A DNA stretch of 64,000 nucleotides, taken from Streptomyces sp. NBC_00433 (GTDB taxonomy: Bacteria; Actinomycetota; Actinomycetes; Streptomycetales; Streptomycetaceae). Positions 8,896 through 19,107 of the stretch are shown here, piece by piece. A program made the position numbers and the translations under genes. How positions within the stretch are numbered: position 1 is the first letter of the stretch; each line of letters opens with the position of its first letter. The DNA lies in NCBI GenBank assembly GCA_036015235.1, contig CP107926.1, forward strand, positions 2,980,001 through 3,044,000, in the 5' to 3' direction. The notes below the pieces were generated by a model, which worked only from the letters and a program-made list of their open reading frames with translations, was not told the DNA's origin and made no database searches.

Positions 8896-9094
8896 CGCGC
8901 GGCCCTCCTCGCTCGCTCGTGTTGGGCCCTCCTCACCCTAAGTGCACAGTGCGGCGATCCCCGGCAGCCCGCACCCGGGCGGCGCCGTACGGCCCCGTAA
9001 GGGGACGGATCGCCCCCTCGGCGGGCGACGCGCGGGCGGGCACGTTAGCGTCAGGACGTAACTGGCGCAGGGGCTGAGGGATCGGAGTCATGGG

Positions 9095-11175
9095 GTGACG
9101 CGCAGCGTCTATGTCACGGGGATCGGCCGCGGGGACGGCCGCCAGGTCGTCGAGCTGGGGGTGATGGAGCTGCTGACCCGGCAGGTGGACCGGGTCGGGA
9201 TCTACCGCCCGATGGTGCACGACGCCCCCGACCGGATCTTCGAGCTGCTGCGCAGCCGCTACCGGCTGGCGCAGGACCCGGCGACGGTCTTCGGCATGGG
9301 CTACGAGGAGGCCGCCGCACTCCAGGCCGAGCAGGGGCAGGAGGCGCTGACGGCCCGGCTGGTCGAGGGCTACCTGAGGGTCGCCGAGGACTACGACACG
9401 GTGCTGATCCTCGGTTCCGACTTCGCCGGCACCAACCTGCCGGCCGAACTGGGGGTCAACGCCCGGCTGGCCAACGAGTGCGGCGCGTCGGTGCTGCCGG
9501 TGATCGGCGGGCGGGCGCAGAGCGCCGAGTCGGTGGCCGCGGAGGTGCGCAACGCGCACCACGCCTACACCAACCTGGGCTGCGACGTGATCGCGATGGT
9601 CGCCAACCGGGTGGACCCGGCCGAGGTCGCGGAGGCCGCGCAGCTGCTCGGCCGCGCCCCGGACGTGCCGGTGTACGTGCTCCCCGACGAGCCGGCGCTG
9701 GCCGCTCCGACGGTGGCGCAGATCGCCGAGACGCTGGGCGCCGAGGTGCTGCTGGGCGACGACGCGGGGCTGGCCAGGGACGCGCTGGACTTCGTCTTCG
9801 GCGGGGCGATGCTGCCGACCTTCCTGTCGAAGCTGACCCCGGGGTGTGTCGTGGTCACCCCCGGCGACCGGGCCGATCTGATCATCGGGTCGCTGGCCGC
9901 GCACTCGGCGGGCTCGCCTCCGATCGCCGGGGTGCTGCTGACGCTGGACGAGAAGCCGGGCCCCGACATCCTGGCGCTGGCCAACCGGCTCGCCCCCGGC
10001 ACCCCGGTGATCGCGGTCGCGACCGGTTCCTTCACCACCGCGGCCGGCCTCTTCACCCTGGACGGCAAGCTCGGCGCGGGCACCCCGCGCAAGGCGGAGA
10101 CCGCGCTGGGCCTGTTCGAGACCCACGTGGACACCGCCGAGCTGACCGAGCGGCTCTCGGTCGCGCGCTCCTCGCGGGTCACCCCGATGATGTTCGAGCA
10201 CGCGCTGCTGGAGCGGGCGCGGGCCGACAAGCGGCGGATCGTCCTGCCGGAAGGGGCCGAGGAGCGCATCCTGCGGGCCGCCGAGGTGCTGCTGCGCCGG
10301 GGTGTGTGCGAGCTGACGCTGCTGGGCGAGGAGGACGCCGTACGCAAGAAGGCCGGCGACCTCGGCATCGCGCTGGACGACCCGGGCCTGCTCATCGTCG
10401 ACCCGCAGACCTCGCCGCTGCGGGAGCGGTTCGCCACCCTCTACGCGGAGCTGCGGGCGCACCGCGGGGTGAGCTACGAGCTGGCCTACGACGTGGTCGC
10501 CGACGTGTCCTACTTCGGCACCCTGATGGTCCAGGAGGGCCTGGCCGACGGCATGGTGTCGGGCGCGGTGCACTCCACCGCCGCGACCATCAGGCCGGCC
10601 TTCGAGATCATCAAGACCCGGCCGGGCGCGGCGATCGTCTCGTCGGTCTTCTTCATGTGCCTGGCCGACAAGGTCCTGGTCTACGGCGACTGCGCGGTCA
10701 ATCCCGACCCTGACGCCGAGCAGCTGGCGGACATCGCGATCCAGGCCGCCGCCACCGCGGCCCGCTTCGACGTGGAGCCGCGGATCGCGATGCTGTCGTA
10801 TTCGACCGGGACCTCAGGCAGCGGCGCCGACGTCGACAAGGTGCGGGCCGCCACCGAGCTGGTCCGCGAGCGGCGCCCCGAGCTGCTGGTGGAGGGCCCG
10901 ATCCAGTACGACGCGGCCGTGGCGCCGTCGGTCGCGGCCACCAAGATGCCGGGCTCCGCGGTCGCCGGGCAGGCGACGGTCCTGGTCTTCCCCGACCTGA
11001 ACACCGGGAACAACACCTACAAGGCGGTCCAGCGCTCGGCCGGCGCGGTCGCGGTCGGCCCGGTCCTCCAGGGCCTGCGCAAACCGGTCAACGACCTGTC
11101 GCGGGGCGCGCTGGTGCAGGACATCGTCAACACGGTCGCGATCACCGCGATCCAGGCACAGCAGGGGGAGTCGGT

Positions 11176-11179
<4 letters not shown>
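9095..11179 (+). CDS. pta: Phosphate acetyltransferase
   Basis: Interconverts acetyl-CoA and acetyl-phosphate. The 694-residue enzyme is of the long three-domain type: an N-terminal BioD/P-loop-like domain (from VYVTGIGRGDG), a central DRTGG domain, and the catalytic PTA/PTB domain from about residue 370 (RIVLPEGAEERIL onward, with SYSTGTSGSG and PDLNTGNN near the end). GTG start at 9095; the ATG five bases upstream runs into a stop at once. Divergent from the D-lactate dehydrogenase-like gene across about 200 bases. The stop overlaps the ackA start (ATGA), so the pair is coupled. Confidence 0.96.
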
Positions 11180-12333
<1,154 letters not shown>

Positions 12334-12365
12334 CCGCACCGCAGCCGCGCGAACCCCCAGGAATA

Positions 12366-12392
12366 TTCCGCAGCGGAACAAACCGATAGGAT
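12366..12392 (+). promoter_or_regulatory. Probable pyk promoter with palindrome
   Basis: A perfect palindrome TTCCGCAGCGGAA (12366-12378) is followed by a -10-like TAGGAT (12387-12392), just before the pyk ATG at 12400. The palindrome could be an operator overlapping the -35 position. The short gap to the start codon would mean a leaderless or nearly leaderless message. Confidence 0.35.
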
Positions 12393-12399
12393 AGCGCCC

Positions 12400-13837
12400 A
12401 TGCGCCGAGCCAAGATCGTCTGTACCCTGGGTCCCGCCGTTGACTCCTATGACCAGTTGAAGACACTGGTGGAGGCCGGCATGAACGTGGCCCGTCTGAA
12501 TTTCAGCCACGGCAGCCACGCCGAGCACGAGGACCGCTACCAGCGGGTGCGCAAGGTGGCCGAGGAGACCGGCAGGGCCGTCGGCGTACTCGCCGACCTG
12601 CAGGGTCCCAAGATCCGTCTGGGCAAGTTCGCCGACGGCCCGGTCGAACTGGTCGCGGGTGACGAGTTCACCATCACCACCGAGGAAGTCGCCGGCGACA
12701 AGACCATCTGCGGGACGACGTACAAGGGCCTGCCCGGTGACGTCTCGCAGGGCGACCCGATCCTGATCAACGACGGCAACGTGGCGCTGCGCGTCATCGA
12801 GGTCGAAGGACCGCGGGTGCGGGCGCTGGTCGTCGAGGGCGGCGTCATCTCCGACCACAAGGGCATCAACCTGCCGGGCGCCGCGGTGAACGTGCCCGCG
12901 CTGTCCGACAAGGACATCGACGACCTGCGGTTCGCGCTGCGGATGGGCGTCGACATGATCGCGCTGTCCTTCGTGCGCGACGCCAAGGACGTCCGCGACG
13001 TCCACCGGGTGATGGACGAGGAGGGCCGCAGGGTCCCCGTCATCGCCAAGGTGGAGAAGCCGCAGGCGGTCAGGAACATGGAAGACGTCGTCATGGCCTT
13101 CGACGCGGTGATGGTGGCCCGCGGCGACCTGGCGGTCGAATACCCGCTGGAGCAGGTGCCGGTGGTGCAGAAGCGCCTGGTCGAGATGTGCCGGCGCAAT
13201 GCCAAGCCGGTGATCGTGGCGACCCAGATGATGGAGTCGATGATCACCAACTCCCGGCCCACCCGCGCCGAGGCCTCCGACGTGGCCAACGCGATCCTGG
13301 ACGGGGCCGACGCGGTGATGCTGTCCGCCGAGTCCTCGGTCGGCAAGTACCCGGTCGAGACGGTCAAGACGATGGCCCGCATCGTCGAGGCCGCCGAGGA
13401 GGAGCTGCTCTGCCGCGGCCTCCAGCCGCTGGCCCCCGGCAAGAAGCCGCGCCCCCGGCAAGAAGCCGCGCACCCAGGGCGGCGCCGTCGCACGCGCCGC
13501 GGCCGAGCTGGCCGACTTCCTCGACGCCAAGACGCTGGTCGCCTTCACCAAGTCCGGCGACACCGCCCGCCGCCTGGCCCGCTACCGCGTGCCGGAGCCC
13601 GTGGTGGCCTTCACCACCGACCCGTCGACCCGCAACTACCTCGCCCTGACCTGGGGTGTCGAGGCCTTCGTGGTCGAACACGTCGACACCACCGACGACA
13701 TGGTCAAGATCGTCGACCGCGAGATGCTCAAGCTCTCCGACTACACCGACGGCGACACGGTCATCATCACCGCCGGCTCGCCTCCCGGCGTCTCCGGCAC
13801 GACCAACCTGGTCCGCGTCCACCACCTGGGCAACTGA
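12400..13837 (+). pseudogene. pyk: Pyruvate kinase, frameshifted by a 19-bp tandem duplication
   Basis: Makes pyruvate and ATP from phosphoenolpyruvate. The first 350 residues are a normal pyruvate kinase: [26 protein letters not shown], the Mg/PEP-binding IAKVEKP motif and the K+/ADP-site text ATQMMESMI. At 13432-13469 a 19-base unit is present twice, shifting the frame by +1; the original frame then runs as junk to 13986. The true C-terminal domain resumes in another frame and ends [23 protein letters not shown] at 13837. Deleting one copy restores [18 protein letters not shown] and a 472-residue enzyme, the expected length. It may be a real mutation, a slippage-prone site, or an assembly error. 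Confidence 0.9.
13432..13469 (+). repeat. 19-bp tandem duplication in pyk
   Basis: The unit gcccccggcaagaagccgc occurs at 13432-13450 and again, unchanged, at 13451-13469. Its length is not a multiple of three. One copy gives the expected reading frame. Confidence 0.95.
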
Positions 13838-13843
13838 CCTCGT

Positions 13844-13874
13844 CCTCCGGCCCGGGAGTCCCCCGGGCCGGAGG
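13844..13874. terminator. Bidirectional terminator between pyk and the next gene
   Basis: CCTCCGGCCCGGG (13844-13856) and CCCGGGCCGGAGG (13862-13874) form a perfect 13-bp stem with a 5-base loop. It lies between convergent genes, 7 bases past the pyk stop and 6 bases past the stop of the leftward gene at 13880. Confidence 0.85.
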
Positions 13875-13879
13875 GGGCG

Positions 13880-14527
13880 TCAGCCCACGGCCGCGGTCGT
13901 CAGGTAGCGCACCTCGGCGACGTGGCGGGGCCCGTAGCCGAAGCGCTCCCCGAGAGCGCGGTAGCGGTCGTACTGCGTCGCGCTGATCGGCACCCAGTAT
14001 TCGTCCAGGACCCGCAGCAGGAGCCGGAAGGCCAGGTCGGGCCCCACCTGCTGCACCGCCTGGCGCAGCGCGGGCACCACACCGGGCACGCAGGTCGCGT
14101 ACTGCTCCTCCGTACGGACCGTCAGCGCCGCCCCGGCCAGCGAAATCTCGTCCAGCACGGCCTGGGCGTACGCGTCACGGGCCGGCTCGGGCGAGCCGGC
14201 CCCGGGTCCCGGGCCGTCCTCCCGGCGGCGGGCCGCGCAGATCTCCGCCACCGCGCCCAGCCATTGCCGGCCGTCCATCCCCGCCCGGTCCGGGCTGTGG
14301 TTGCGCCCGGTCGCCGCGAGCCACAGCGTCATGAGCACCTCCGGCGCCAGCCCCGACTCCAGCAGCCTGACAGCGTCCGCCAGGATGTCCTCGGCCGCCG
14401 CTCCCCCGTCCTCCGCCGCCGCGCCGGCGACGACTTCCCGCGCCGTGCCGCCCTCGGCCCACTTGCCCTGGAAGCGCCGGGTCAGCCCGGTCAGCCCGAA
14501 GTCGGACTCTCGGCGCGGCTCTGCCAT
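13880..14527 (-). CDS. Hypothetical protein
   Basis: 215 residues, no recognised domain. No signal peptide or membrane helix is visible. It opens [20 protein letters not shown] and contains a mostly helical, leucine-rich C-terminal half ([43 protein letters not shown]), separated from the N-terminal part by a Gly/Pro-rich stretch near residues 100-115. The ATG at 14527 follows tgaggagacgtc. Codon use is normal for the genome, so it is a real gene. It is convergent with pyk. A terminator hairpin separates it from the secreted-protein trio downstream in map order. Confidence 0.7.
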   Translation of the reverse strand: MAEPRRESDFGLTGLTRRFQGKWAEGGTAREVVAGAAAEDGGAAAEDILADAVRLLESGLAPEVLMTLWLAATGRNHSPDRAGMDGRQWLGAVAEICAARRREDGPGPGAGSPEPARDAYAQAVLDEISLAGAALTVRTEEQYATCVPGVVPALRQAVQQVGPDLAFRLLLRVLDEYWVPISATQYDRYRALGERFGYGPRHVAEVRYLTTAAVG

Positions 14528-14548
14528 GACGTCTCCTCAGGGGTGGCA

Positions 14549-14584
14549 AGGCGCCCGCCCCGGGGCTGTGCGGGGCGGGCGCCT
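14549..14584 (-). terminator. Terminator after the Thr/Pro-rich exported protein gene
   Basis: AGGCGCCCGCCCCG (14549-14562) and CGGGGCGGGCGCCT (14571-14584) form a perfect 14-bp stem with an 8-base loop, 20 bases beyond the stop of the leftward gene ending at 14604. Confidence 0.85.
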
Positions 14585-14603
14585 GGGATGGGGGCGGGGC
14601 CGG

Positions 14604-15923
14604 TCAGGAGGACCGGCCCGGGAGGACCTTCATACCGGGGACCGTCAGGTCGCCGCCGAACTGCCCGGCCTGGATGACCGTGACGTCCGTGAAGAAGAGG
14701 ACCGGGATGGTCAGCGGCGGGGGGAATTTCGGGGTGAAGGTGATCGGCACCGCGCCGAGCAGGTTGCCGCTGAGCGACTCGGTGTACATCGTCACCGTGC
14801 CGTTGCGGATGGTGGAGGTGGAGCCGGAGCGGGCGGTGACGTGGGTCTTGGTGCCCTTCGGGCCGTCCACGATCTGGTGGAGGTCGCCGATGTCCACGCC
14901 GGTGGCGGTGAACTTCAGTACGTCCTTGACCGTGCCGCTGTAGGTCTTCACCTGCACGATGCCCTCGTACTTCAGGCCGTAGAGGGTCAGCAGCGAGCTC
15001 TTCAGTGTCCACGGGCTGTCGGGCAGCAGGGGTATGCCCTGCTCGGTCTCGGCGTCCGCGAGCGCCTGCGCGTCGGTGGTCGGGCAGGGGTAGGACTGCC
15101 GGCCGTCTGCGGAGGTCGGGGACGCCGGGGGTGTGGCGGCGGCGTCCTTGACGCTCTTGACGGCCTTCCGCACGCCGTCCGTCGCGGTCTTGGCGGTGTC
15201 CTTGACCGTGCCCTTCGCCGCGTCCGTGGTGCCCTTGACCGTGTCCTGGACCGTCTTGCCGACGCCGTCGACCGTGGACTTCACCGGGTCGGCGGGCGGC
15301 GCGGTGGTGGTCGTCGGGGCGGGCGAGGGCGCCTGGGTCGTCGGCGCCGCGCTGGGCGTCGAGGAGCCGCCCGAGGCGCCCAGCAGGCCGCCCAGCAGGT
15401 CGCCGAGGCCCAGCGGGTCCAGCGGGTTGGTGGACTTGGTGGGGCTCGGGCCGGCGCTCGGCTCGGTCCGGGGCTGCGACTGGGTGACCGGCTTGCCGGT
15501 GTCGGCCGGGCTCGGCGAGGTCGACGGCTTGGACGCGGCGGGGCTGCTCGACGGCTTCGGCGTGGCGCTGGGGCTGGTCGTCGGGTCGGGCTTCGGCTTG
15601 CCGGCCTTGCCGCCGCTCTCGGCCTTGTCCGTGGTCTTGCCGGTGGTCTTGCCCGTCGCGGACGGCGTCGGCGTGTCGGACTGCGTGACGCAGGGGCCCG
15701 GCTTGAACGGGCTCTTGGGCAGCGGGTCGGCCTGCGCCAGGTGCGGGGTGAAGCCCATGCCCATCAGCACCGCGGTCGGCATGGCGGCGAGTGCCACCGC
15801 CTTGCCCGCGGGCATGTGCAGCTTGGTGAACAGCGACTTGCGCGGGGCCGCGTGCCGCGGTCCTGGCCTCGTCGTGCTGCCCTGCCCTTCGCTCCCGGCC
15901 GGCTGAGCTTCGTCACCCAGCAC
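14604..15923 (-). CDS. Exported Thr/Pro/Ser-rich protein with C-terminal beta-rich domain
   Basis: 439 residues. A GTG at 15923 after gggaggcac is the start; the upstream ATG has no such site. After a basic N-terminus comes a hydrophobic export segment near residues 40-65 (KAVALAAMPTAVLMGMGF...AQA), then about 120 residues of Ser/Thr/Pro/Lys tract, then an amphipathic stretch rich in V-K-D-T-x-K repeats, then a conserved-looking C-terminal domain of about 150 residues (from SYPCPTTDAQALADAETE) resembling the DUF6230-type fold in character. It overlaps the DUF6114 gene by 11 bases and probably works with it at the envelope. Function unknown; the low-complexity tract suggests spanning the wall. 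Confidence 0.75.
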   Translation of the reverse strand: MLGDEAQPAGSEGQGSTTRPGPRHAAPRKSLFTKLHMPAGKAVALAAMPTAVLMGMGFTPHLAQADPLPKSPFKPGPCVTQSDTPTPSATGKTTGKTTDKAESGGKAGKPKPDPTTSPSATPKPSSSPAASKPSTSPSPADTGKPVTQSQPRTEPSAGPSPTKSTNPLDPLGLGDLLGGLLGASGGSSTPSAAPTTQAPSPAPTTTTAPPADPVKSTVDGVGKTVQDTVKGTTDAAKGTVKDTAKTATDGVRKAVKSVKDAAATPPASPTSADGRQSYPCPTTDAQALADAETEQGIPLLPDSPWTLKSSLLTLYGLKYEGIVQVKTYSGTVKDVLKFTATGVDIGDLHQIVDGPKGTKTHVTARSGSTSTIRNGTVTMYTESLSGNLLGAVPITFTPKFPPPLTIPVLFFTDVTVIQAGQFGGDLTVPGMKVLPGRSS

Positions 15924-16506
15924 GGTGCCTCCCGTTCTCCTCGGTGGTCTCTTCGTCGGCCCGCGCACCGGCGTGCACCGGTTCGGGCTGTGTGAACGGG
16001 TCCGCGTCGGCCGCGGGTCCGGTGGGGGCGGGCCAGCCGGGGTCCACCGCGCCGCCCTCGGGCCGCGGGGAGCCGTCGGGCAGCTCCGCCTTCTGGCCGG
16101 GCACGTCGGGCGCCGGGGTGCCGGGCGCCCAGGAGACGGCCATGCCGCCGCCGACGATGGCCAGCAGGAAGCCGCCGATACCCCCGAGGTTGGTCATCGG
16201 GAGGGACACCAGGCCGAGCAGGATGCTCGCGACGCCGGCGAAGACCCTGACCGCGCTCTGGAACCACATGGTCAGGCCCAGCACTACCAGCAGCACGCCG
16301 ATGATCAGCGCGCCGGCGCCCGCGGTGGTGCCCACCCGGATCGCCAGCTGACCGAAGGTCACGTTGTTGTACGGCAGGTACCCGATCGGGATTCCGGACA
16401 GGAGGGTCAGCAGCCCCGCCCAGAACGGACGCTGCCACCGCCAGTGCCGGAACGCGATACGGCCGCGGCGGAGGTGGGCACTCAGCCCTGTCGACTCGGC
16501 GCTCAT
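15913..16506 (-). CDS. DUF6114 family membrane protein
   Basis: 197 residues with about four transmembrane helices between residues 25 and 130 (FWAGLLTLLSGIPIGYLP, AGALIIGVLLVVLGLTMWF, VFAGVASILLGLVSLP, GGIGGFLLAIVGGGMAVSW), preceded by a basic, aromatic N-terminal segment (FRHWRWQRPFWAG) and followed by an acidic/Pro cytoplasmic or extracellular tail. This pattern matches the streptomycete family I know as DUF6114, which sits next to DUF6230 genes. ATG at 16506 with gggagctg upstream. It overlaps the exported-protein gene downstream, so those two are one transcript. Role unknown. Confidence 0.75.
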   Translation of the reverse strand: MSAESTGLSAHLRRGRIAFRHWRWQRPFWAGLLTLLSGIPIGYLPYNNVTFGQLAIRVGTTAGAGALIIGVLLVVLGLTMWFQSAVRVFAGVASILLGLVSLPMTNLGGIGGFLLAIVGGGMAVSWAPGTPAPDVPGQKAELPDGSPRPEGGAVDPGWPAPTGPAADADPFTQPEPVHAGARADEETTEENGRHRAG

Positions 16507-16554
16507 GGAAAAACAGCTCCCTGGAACTGGCGGTACGAAAGAAGGTGGCCGGGC

Positions 16555-16587
16555 CTGGGCGAGCCGCGCCCCGCGCGGCTCGCCCAG
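16555..16587 (-). terminator. Hairpin between the DUF6230 and DUF6114 genes
   Basis: CTGGGCGAGCCGCG (16555-16568) pairs perfectly with CGCGGCTCGCCCAG (16574-16587), a 14-bp stem with a 5-base loop. It sits 17 bases past the DUF6230 stop and before the DUF6114 gene, so it may end or attenuate transcription and make DUF6230 the most abundant product of the cluster. Confidence 0.75.
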
Positions 16588-16604
16588 AGCGGCTCAGACC
16601 GTGC

Positions 16605-17222
16605 CTAGTAGCACTCGTCCTTGCCCATGTGCAGACGCAGGCTCAGCCCTGAGAGCTTGAAAGTGCCCGCGCTGGTGCCCCATGCCGTCTGCTTGACATC
16701 CGTCAGGTAGGCCTTCTCGGCCTCCTGGGCGAAGGAGCCCGGGTCGGTGGTCTTCGGGTTGTCGATCCCCGGCCCGTACTTGGTCGATCCGGCCGCGACA
16801 CCGATGTTGATGTTGGTGAACGTCGCGTCGGCGTCGAGCTGGTCGAGGTCGATGTAGAGGTTGTGCGCGACGACCGCGTGATCCGCGTCGGGGCCGGCCT
16901 TCAGCTTGAGGGTCACGTCCCCGATCGGCGTCGGGATGACGACCGACTGGCACAGGCCGATGATGGTGGCGTCGGTGAACGCCGACACCGCGACGGGGAC
17001 GGGCCCCTTGCCGCTGGGCACGTCGAGCGCGCCGTACTGCTCGAACCCCGTGCCGTCCAGGGACTTCGCGGTGACCTTGAACTGCTGGCCCGACACGCTG
17101 AACGACGCGGCGAGCGCGCCCTGAGCCAGGGCCACGCCTATCGCGGCGGTGGCCGCAACGCTCGGCACCATGACGACGGCGAACCGGCGCCATCTAGTAC
17201 CGCCACGAACGAGCGATTCCAT
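16605..17222 (-). CDS. DUF6230 family exported protein
   Basis: 205 residues. The start is the ATG at 17222 (MESLVRGGTRWRRF), preceded by gaaggaggaaac; an earlier ATG at 17246 lacks a site. An Arg-rich N-terminus leads into a hydrophobic segment (FAVVMVPSVAATAAIGVALAQGALA) that is a signal peptide or anchor ending near residue 37. The rest is beta-rich with a C-terminal DKGxCxx-like ending (KDECY). This matches the streptomycete DUF6230 family, sometimes labelled cholesterol esterase in old annotations without support. First gene of the leftward trio; the strong hairpin after it suggests high separate expression. Confidence 0.75.
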   Translation of the reverse strand: MESLVRGGTRWRRFAVVMVPSVAATAAIGVALAQGALAASFSVSGQQFKVTAKSLDGTGFEQYGALDVPSGKGPVPVAVSAFTDATIIGLCQSVVIPTPIGDVTLKLKAGPDADHAVVAHNLYIDLDQLDADATFTNINIGVAAGSTKYGPGIDNPKTTDPGSFAQEAEKAYLTDVKQTAWGTSAGTFKLSGLSLRLHMGKDECY

Positions 17223-17630
17223 GTTTCCTCCTTCTCGGACGTACATCTCCGGCCGGGAGTTCGGATCCCGGCCTGGGATGGGAGAAGTGCTACGTCCTCG
17301 GGAAGGAGAGCGCCGGGTCGGGCGAGGCCGTCCCTCCGGGCGGGATCCCGTGCGGGATTCCCTGCGGAGTCCGGACGGCGGTGTCCGAGACGTCGGCGAT
17401 CACCCCCGAGCGACAACCACTGGCCACGCTCTCGCGCAACCTGCTGGACAGGCTCCATCCGGTTCCATCCGCTGGACGGAGACCCCCCTGTCCCGGAGGT
17501 GCGGCGGATGCCGCGCACTCCCGCTCGGCGGGGACCCGTGGACCGTGGCGCCGACTGGCTGCCGGGCGCAGGCCTACGGACCGAGCTTGGCCGATCGTGG
17601 TCCATTCGCGGCCGACGCACAAGGGGCTCA

Positions 17631-17644
17631 TTACTAGCGAGTAA
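17631..17644. promoter_or_regulatory. Operator-like inverted motif
   Basis: TTACTAGCGAGTAA has perfect 5-base arms around AGCG in an A/T-rich patch about 410 bases upstream of the DUF6230 gene. It looks like a TetR- or MarR-class site, but no regulator gene is adjacent. Confidence 0.3.
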
Positions 17645-17772
17645 CGGATGTGTGCCGCAGGTGTGATCGCCACGCGGAGTGGTCTCACCCGGGGTAGCGG
17701 AATCATGGGTAATGAAGTCCGGCATATATGACCATCGGCCAACAAAGCGGGGCCGAGATGTCACCGGTGGTA

Positions 17773-17817
17773 ACGGCGACCGCTCATTGTCACGGTTTGA
17801 TAAAGAGCGGTCGCCGT
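17773..17817 (-). terminator. Terminator after the thioredoxin/TPR gene
   Basis: ACGGCGACCGCTC (17773-17785) and GAGCGGTCGCCGT (17805-17817) form a perfect 13-bp stem with a 19-base A/T-rich loop, 45 bases past the stop at 17863. Confidence 0.8.
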
Positions 17818-17862
17818 ATCGCTAAATCGCTGAGCATCGGGGCATCTACAACAGCCCGTCCG

Positions 17863-18840
17863 TCAGAACAGCACCCTGGCCAACGCGGTGCGCGCGCTGA
17901 CCACCCGGGGGTCGTCGGGGCCGATGACCTCGAACAGTTCGAGCAGCCGCAGCCGTACGGTGTCGCGATCGTCGCCGAAGGTGCGGCGGACGGTGTCCAC
18001 CAGCCGGCCGAAGGCGTCCTCCACATGACCGCCGACCAGGTCGAGGTCGGCCGCGGTCAGCTGCGCCCGCACATCGCCCGGCGCGTCGGCCGCGGCGCTG
18101 CGGGCGGCCTGCGGGTCGACGCCCTGCACCCGGTCGAGCAGTTCGGCCTGAGCGAGGCCCAGCTTGGCCTCGGCATTGGCCGGCTCGTCGGACAGGACGT
18201 CACGGTAGGCGCTGATGGCACCGCTCAGGTCGCCGGCGTCCAGCGCGTCGTGCGCGGCGGTCAGCGCCAGCTCCTGCGGGGTGGCGGGGCGCGGCGGGGC
18301 GGGCGGCGCCTGCTCCTGCGAGGGGGCGGCGCCCGGGTCGACGTCAGGGCCGACGATGCCGAAGCGCTCCTCGGCGACCGCGATCAGCTGGTCGAGGACC
18401 TCGGTGACCTGGTCTTCCGGGGCCAGGCCCTGGAAGAGCGGCATCGCCTGCCCGGCGAGCACCGCGAAGACCGCGGGCACGCCCTGCACGCCGAACTGCT
18501 GGAAGAGCAGTTGGTTGGCGTACACCTCGGCGGTGGCCAGCACGAAGCGGCCGCGATATTCACCGGCGAGCCTTTCCAGCACCGCGTTGAGCTGCTTGCT
18601 CTGCTCGGCCTGGTCGGCCCAGAAGCTGATGACGACCGGGACCTCGGCGGAGCGCTGCAGGACATCGCTCTCGAAGGTCGCCTCGGTCACCTCGATGACG
18701 AGCGGGGAAGCGGTGGTGGCGTCGGCGCCGGCGTCCTGCCGCTGCGCCCTGGCCTGCTCGGCCTTCGCCTTGGCCTCACCGGCCGCCTTCACCGCGGCGA
18801 GGTCGACCACGCCGCTCATGGACATGTTCCGTGGCTGCAT
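17863..18840 (-). CDS. Thioredoxin-domain TPR protein, YbbN-like
   Basis: 325 residues; start chosen at the ATG at 18840, which follows gggggaggattgcctc. Residues about 65-165 are a thioredoxin fold (VPVVISFWADQAEQSKQ, VPAVFAVLAGQ), but the usual CxxC redox pair is replaced by ADQAEQ, so it cannot do thiol exchange at that site. The C-terminal half (from about 195) is TPR-like with the YbbN text GDLSGAISAYRDVLSDEPANAEAKLGLAQAEL-type repeats. Known YbbN (CnoX) proteins act as chaperone holdases linked to GroEL. Monocistronic, with its own terminator. Confidence 0.85.
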   Translation of the reverse strand: MQPRNMSMSGVVDLAAVKAAGEAKAKAEQARAQRQDAGADATTASPLVIEVTEATFESDVLQRSAEVPVVISFWADQAEQSKQLNAVLERLAGEYRGRFVLATAEVYANQLLFQQFGVQGVPAVFAVLAGQAMPLFQGLAPEDQVTEVLDQLIAVAEERFGIVGPDVDPGAAPSQEQAPPAPPRPATPQELALTAAHDALDAGDLSGAISAYRDVLSDEPANAEAKLGLAQAELLDRVQGVDPQAARSAAADAPGDVRAQLTAADLDLVGGHVEDAFGRLVDTVRRTFGDDRDTVRLRLLELFEVIGPDDPRVVSARTALARVLF

Positions 18841-19095
18841 GAGGCAATCCTCCCCCCTCGCGGACCCCAACGTGTACAGACCCCGGATCAGGTCCGGCTT
18901 CCCCGCCGGTTTGCGGGGTGCCGACCACCCGGTCGGGTACTACCGAAGCTGCGCTCGCGGTGGTACGGATCCCCATCCGTACGGGTGTGGTTGTCACGGG
19001 TGCGCGTCGCGTTTCGCTACGACCCGTAGCGTAACTGGGCCGGTATCAGCGGCGCGGCGCCACGTGCTGTGATACCGCTCACTCGTCACGTTACC

Positions 19096-19107
19096 TACCG
19101 GCCGGTA
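19096..19107. promoter_or_regulatory. Palindromic operator at the TetR gene start
   Basis: TACCGGCCGGTA is a perfect 12-bp palindrome whose last base is the first base of the ATG at 19107. It is a natural candidate for autorepression by the TetR protein encoded there. If translation starts at the ATG at 19119, the site lies wholly in the leader. Confidence 0.45.

Larger units (their letters stand above)
17223..17862. other. 640-base intergenic region with regulatory motifs
   Basis: Open frames here are on Arg/Pro-rich shadow text and I assign no gene. The region holds the upstream control DNA of the DUF6230 gene, a TTACT/AGTAA inverted motif (17631-17644) and, at the right end, a terminator. 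The stretch from about 17630 to 17860 is clearly richer in A/T than its surroundings. Confidence 0.6.

Noticed and set aside
13432..13469. Programmed ribosomal frameshifting in pyk
   Set aside because: No slippery heptamer or downstream structure needed to explain it; an exact tandem duplication accounts for the shift.
12400..13986. A 528-codon fused pyk variant with a novel C-terminus
   Set aside because: The extra part is the frameshifted reading of the normal pyruvate kinase C-terminal domain, Arg/His/Pro-rich, caused by the 19-bp duplication.
17138..17764. Reverse-strand frames upstream of the DUF6230 gene (about 150-208 codons)
   Set aside because: Arg/Pro/Ser-rich text, no ribosome binding site, and the A/T-rich stretch breaks the coding bias.
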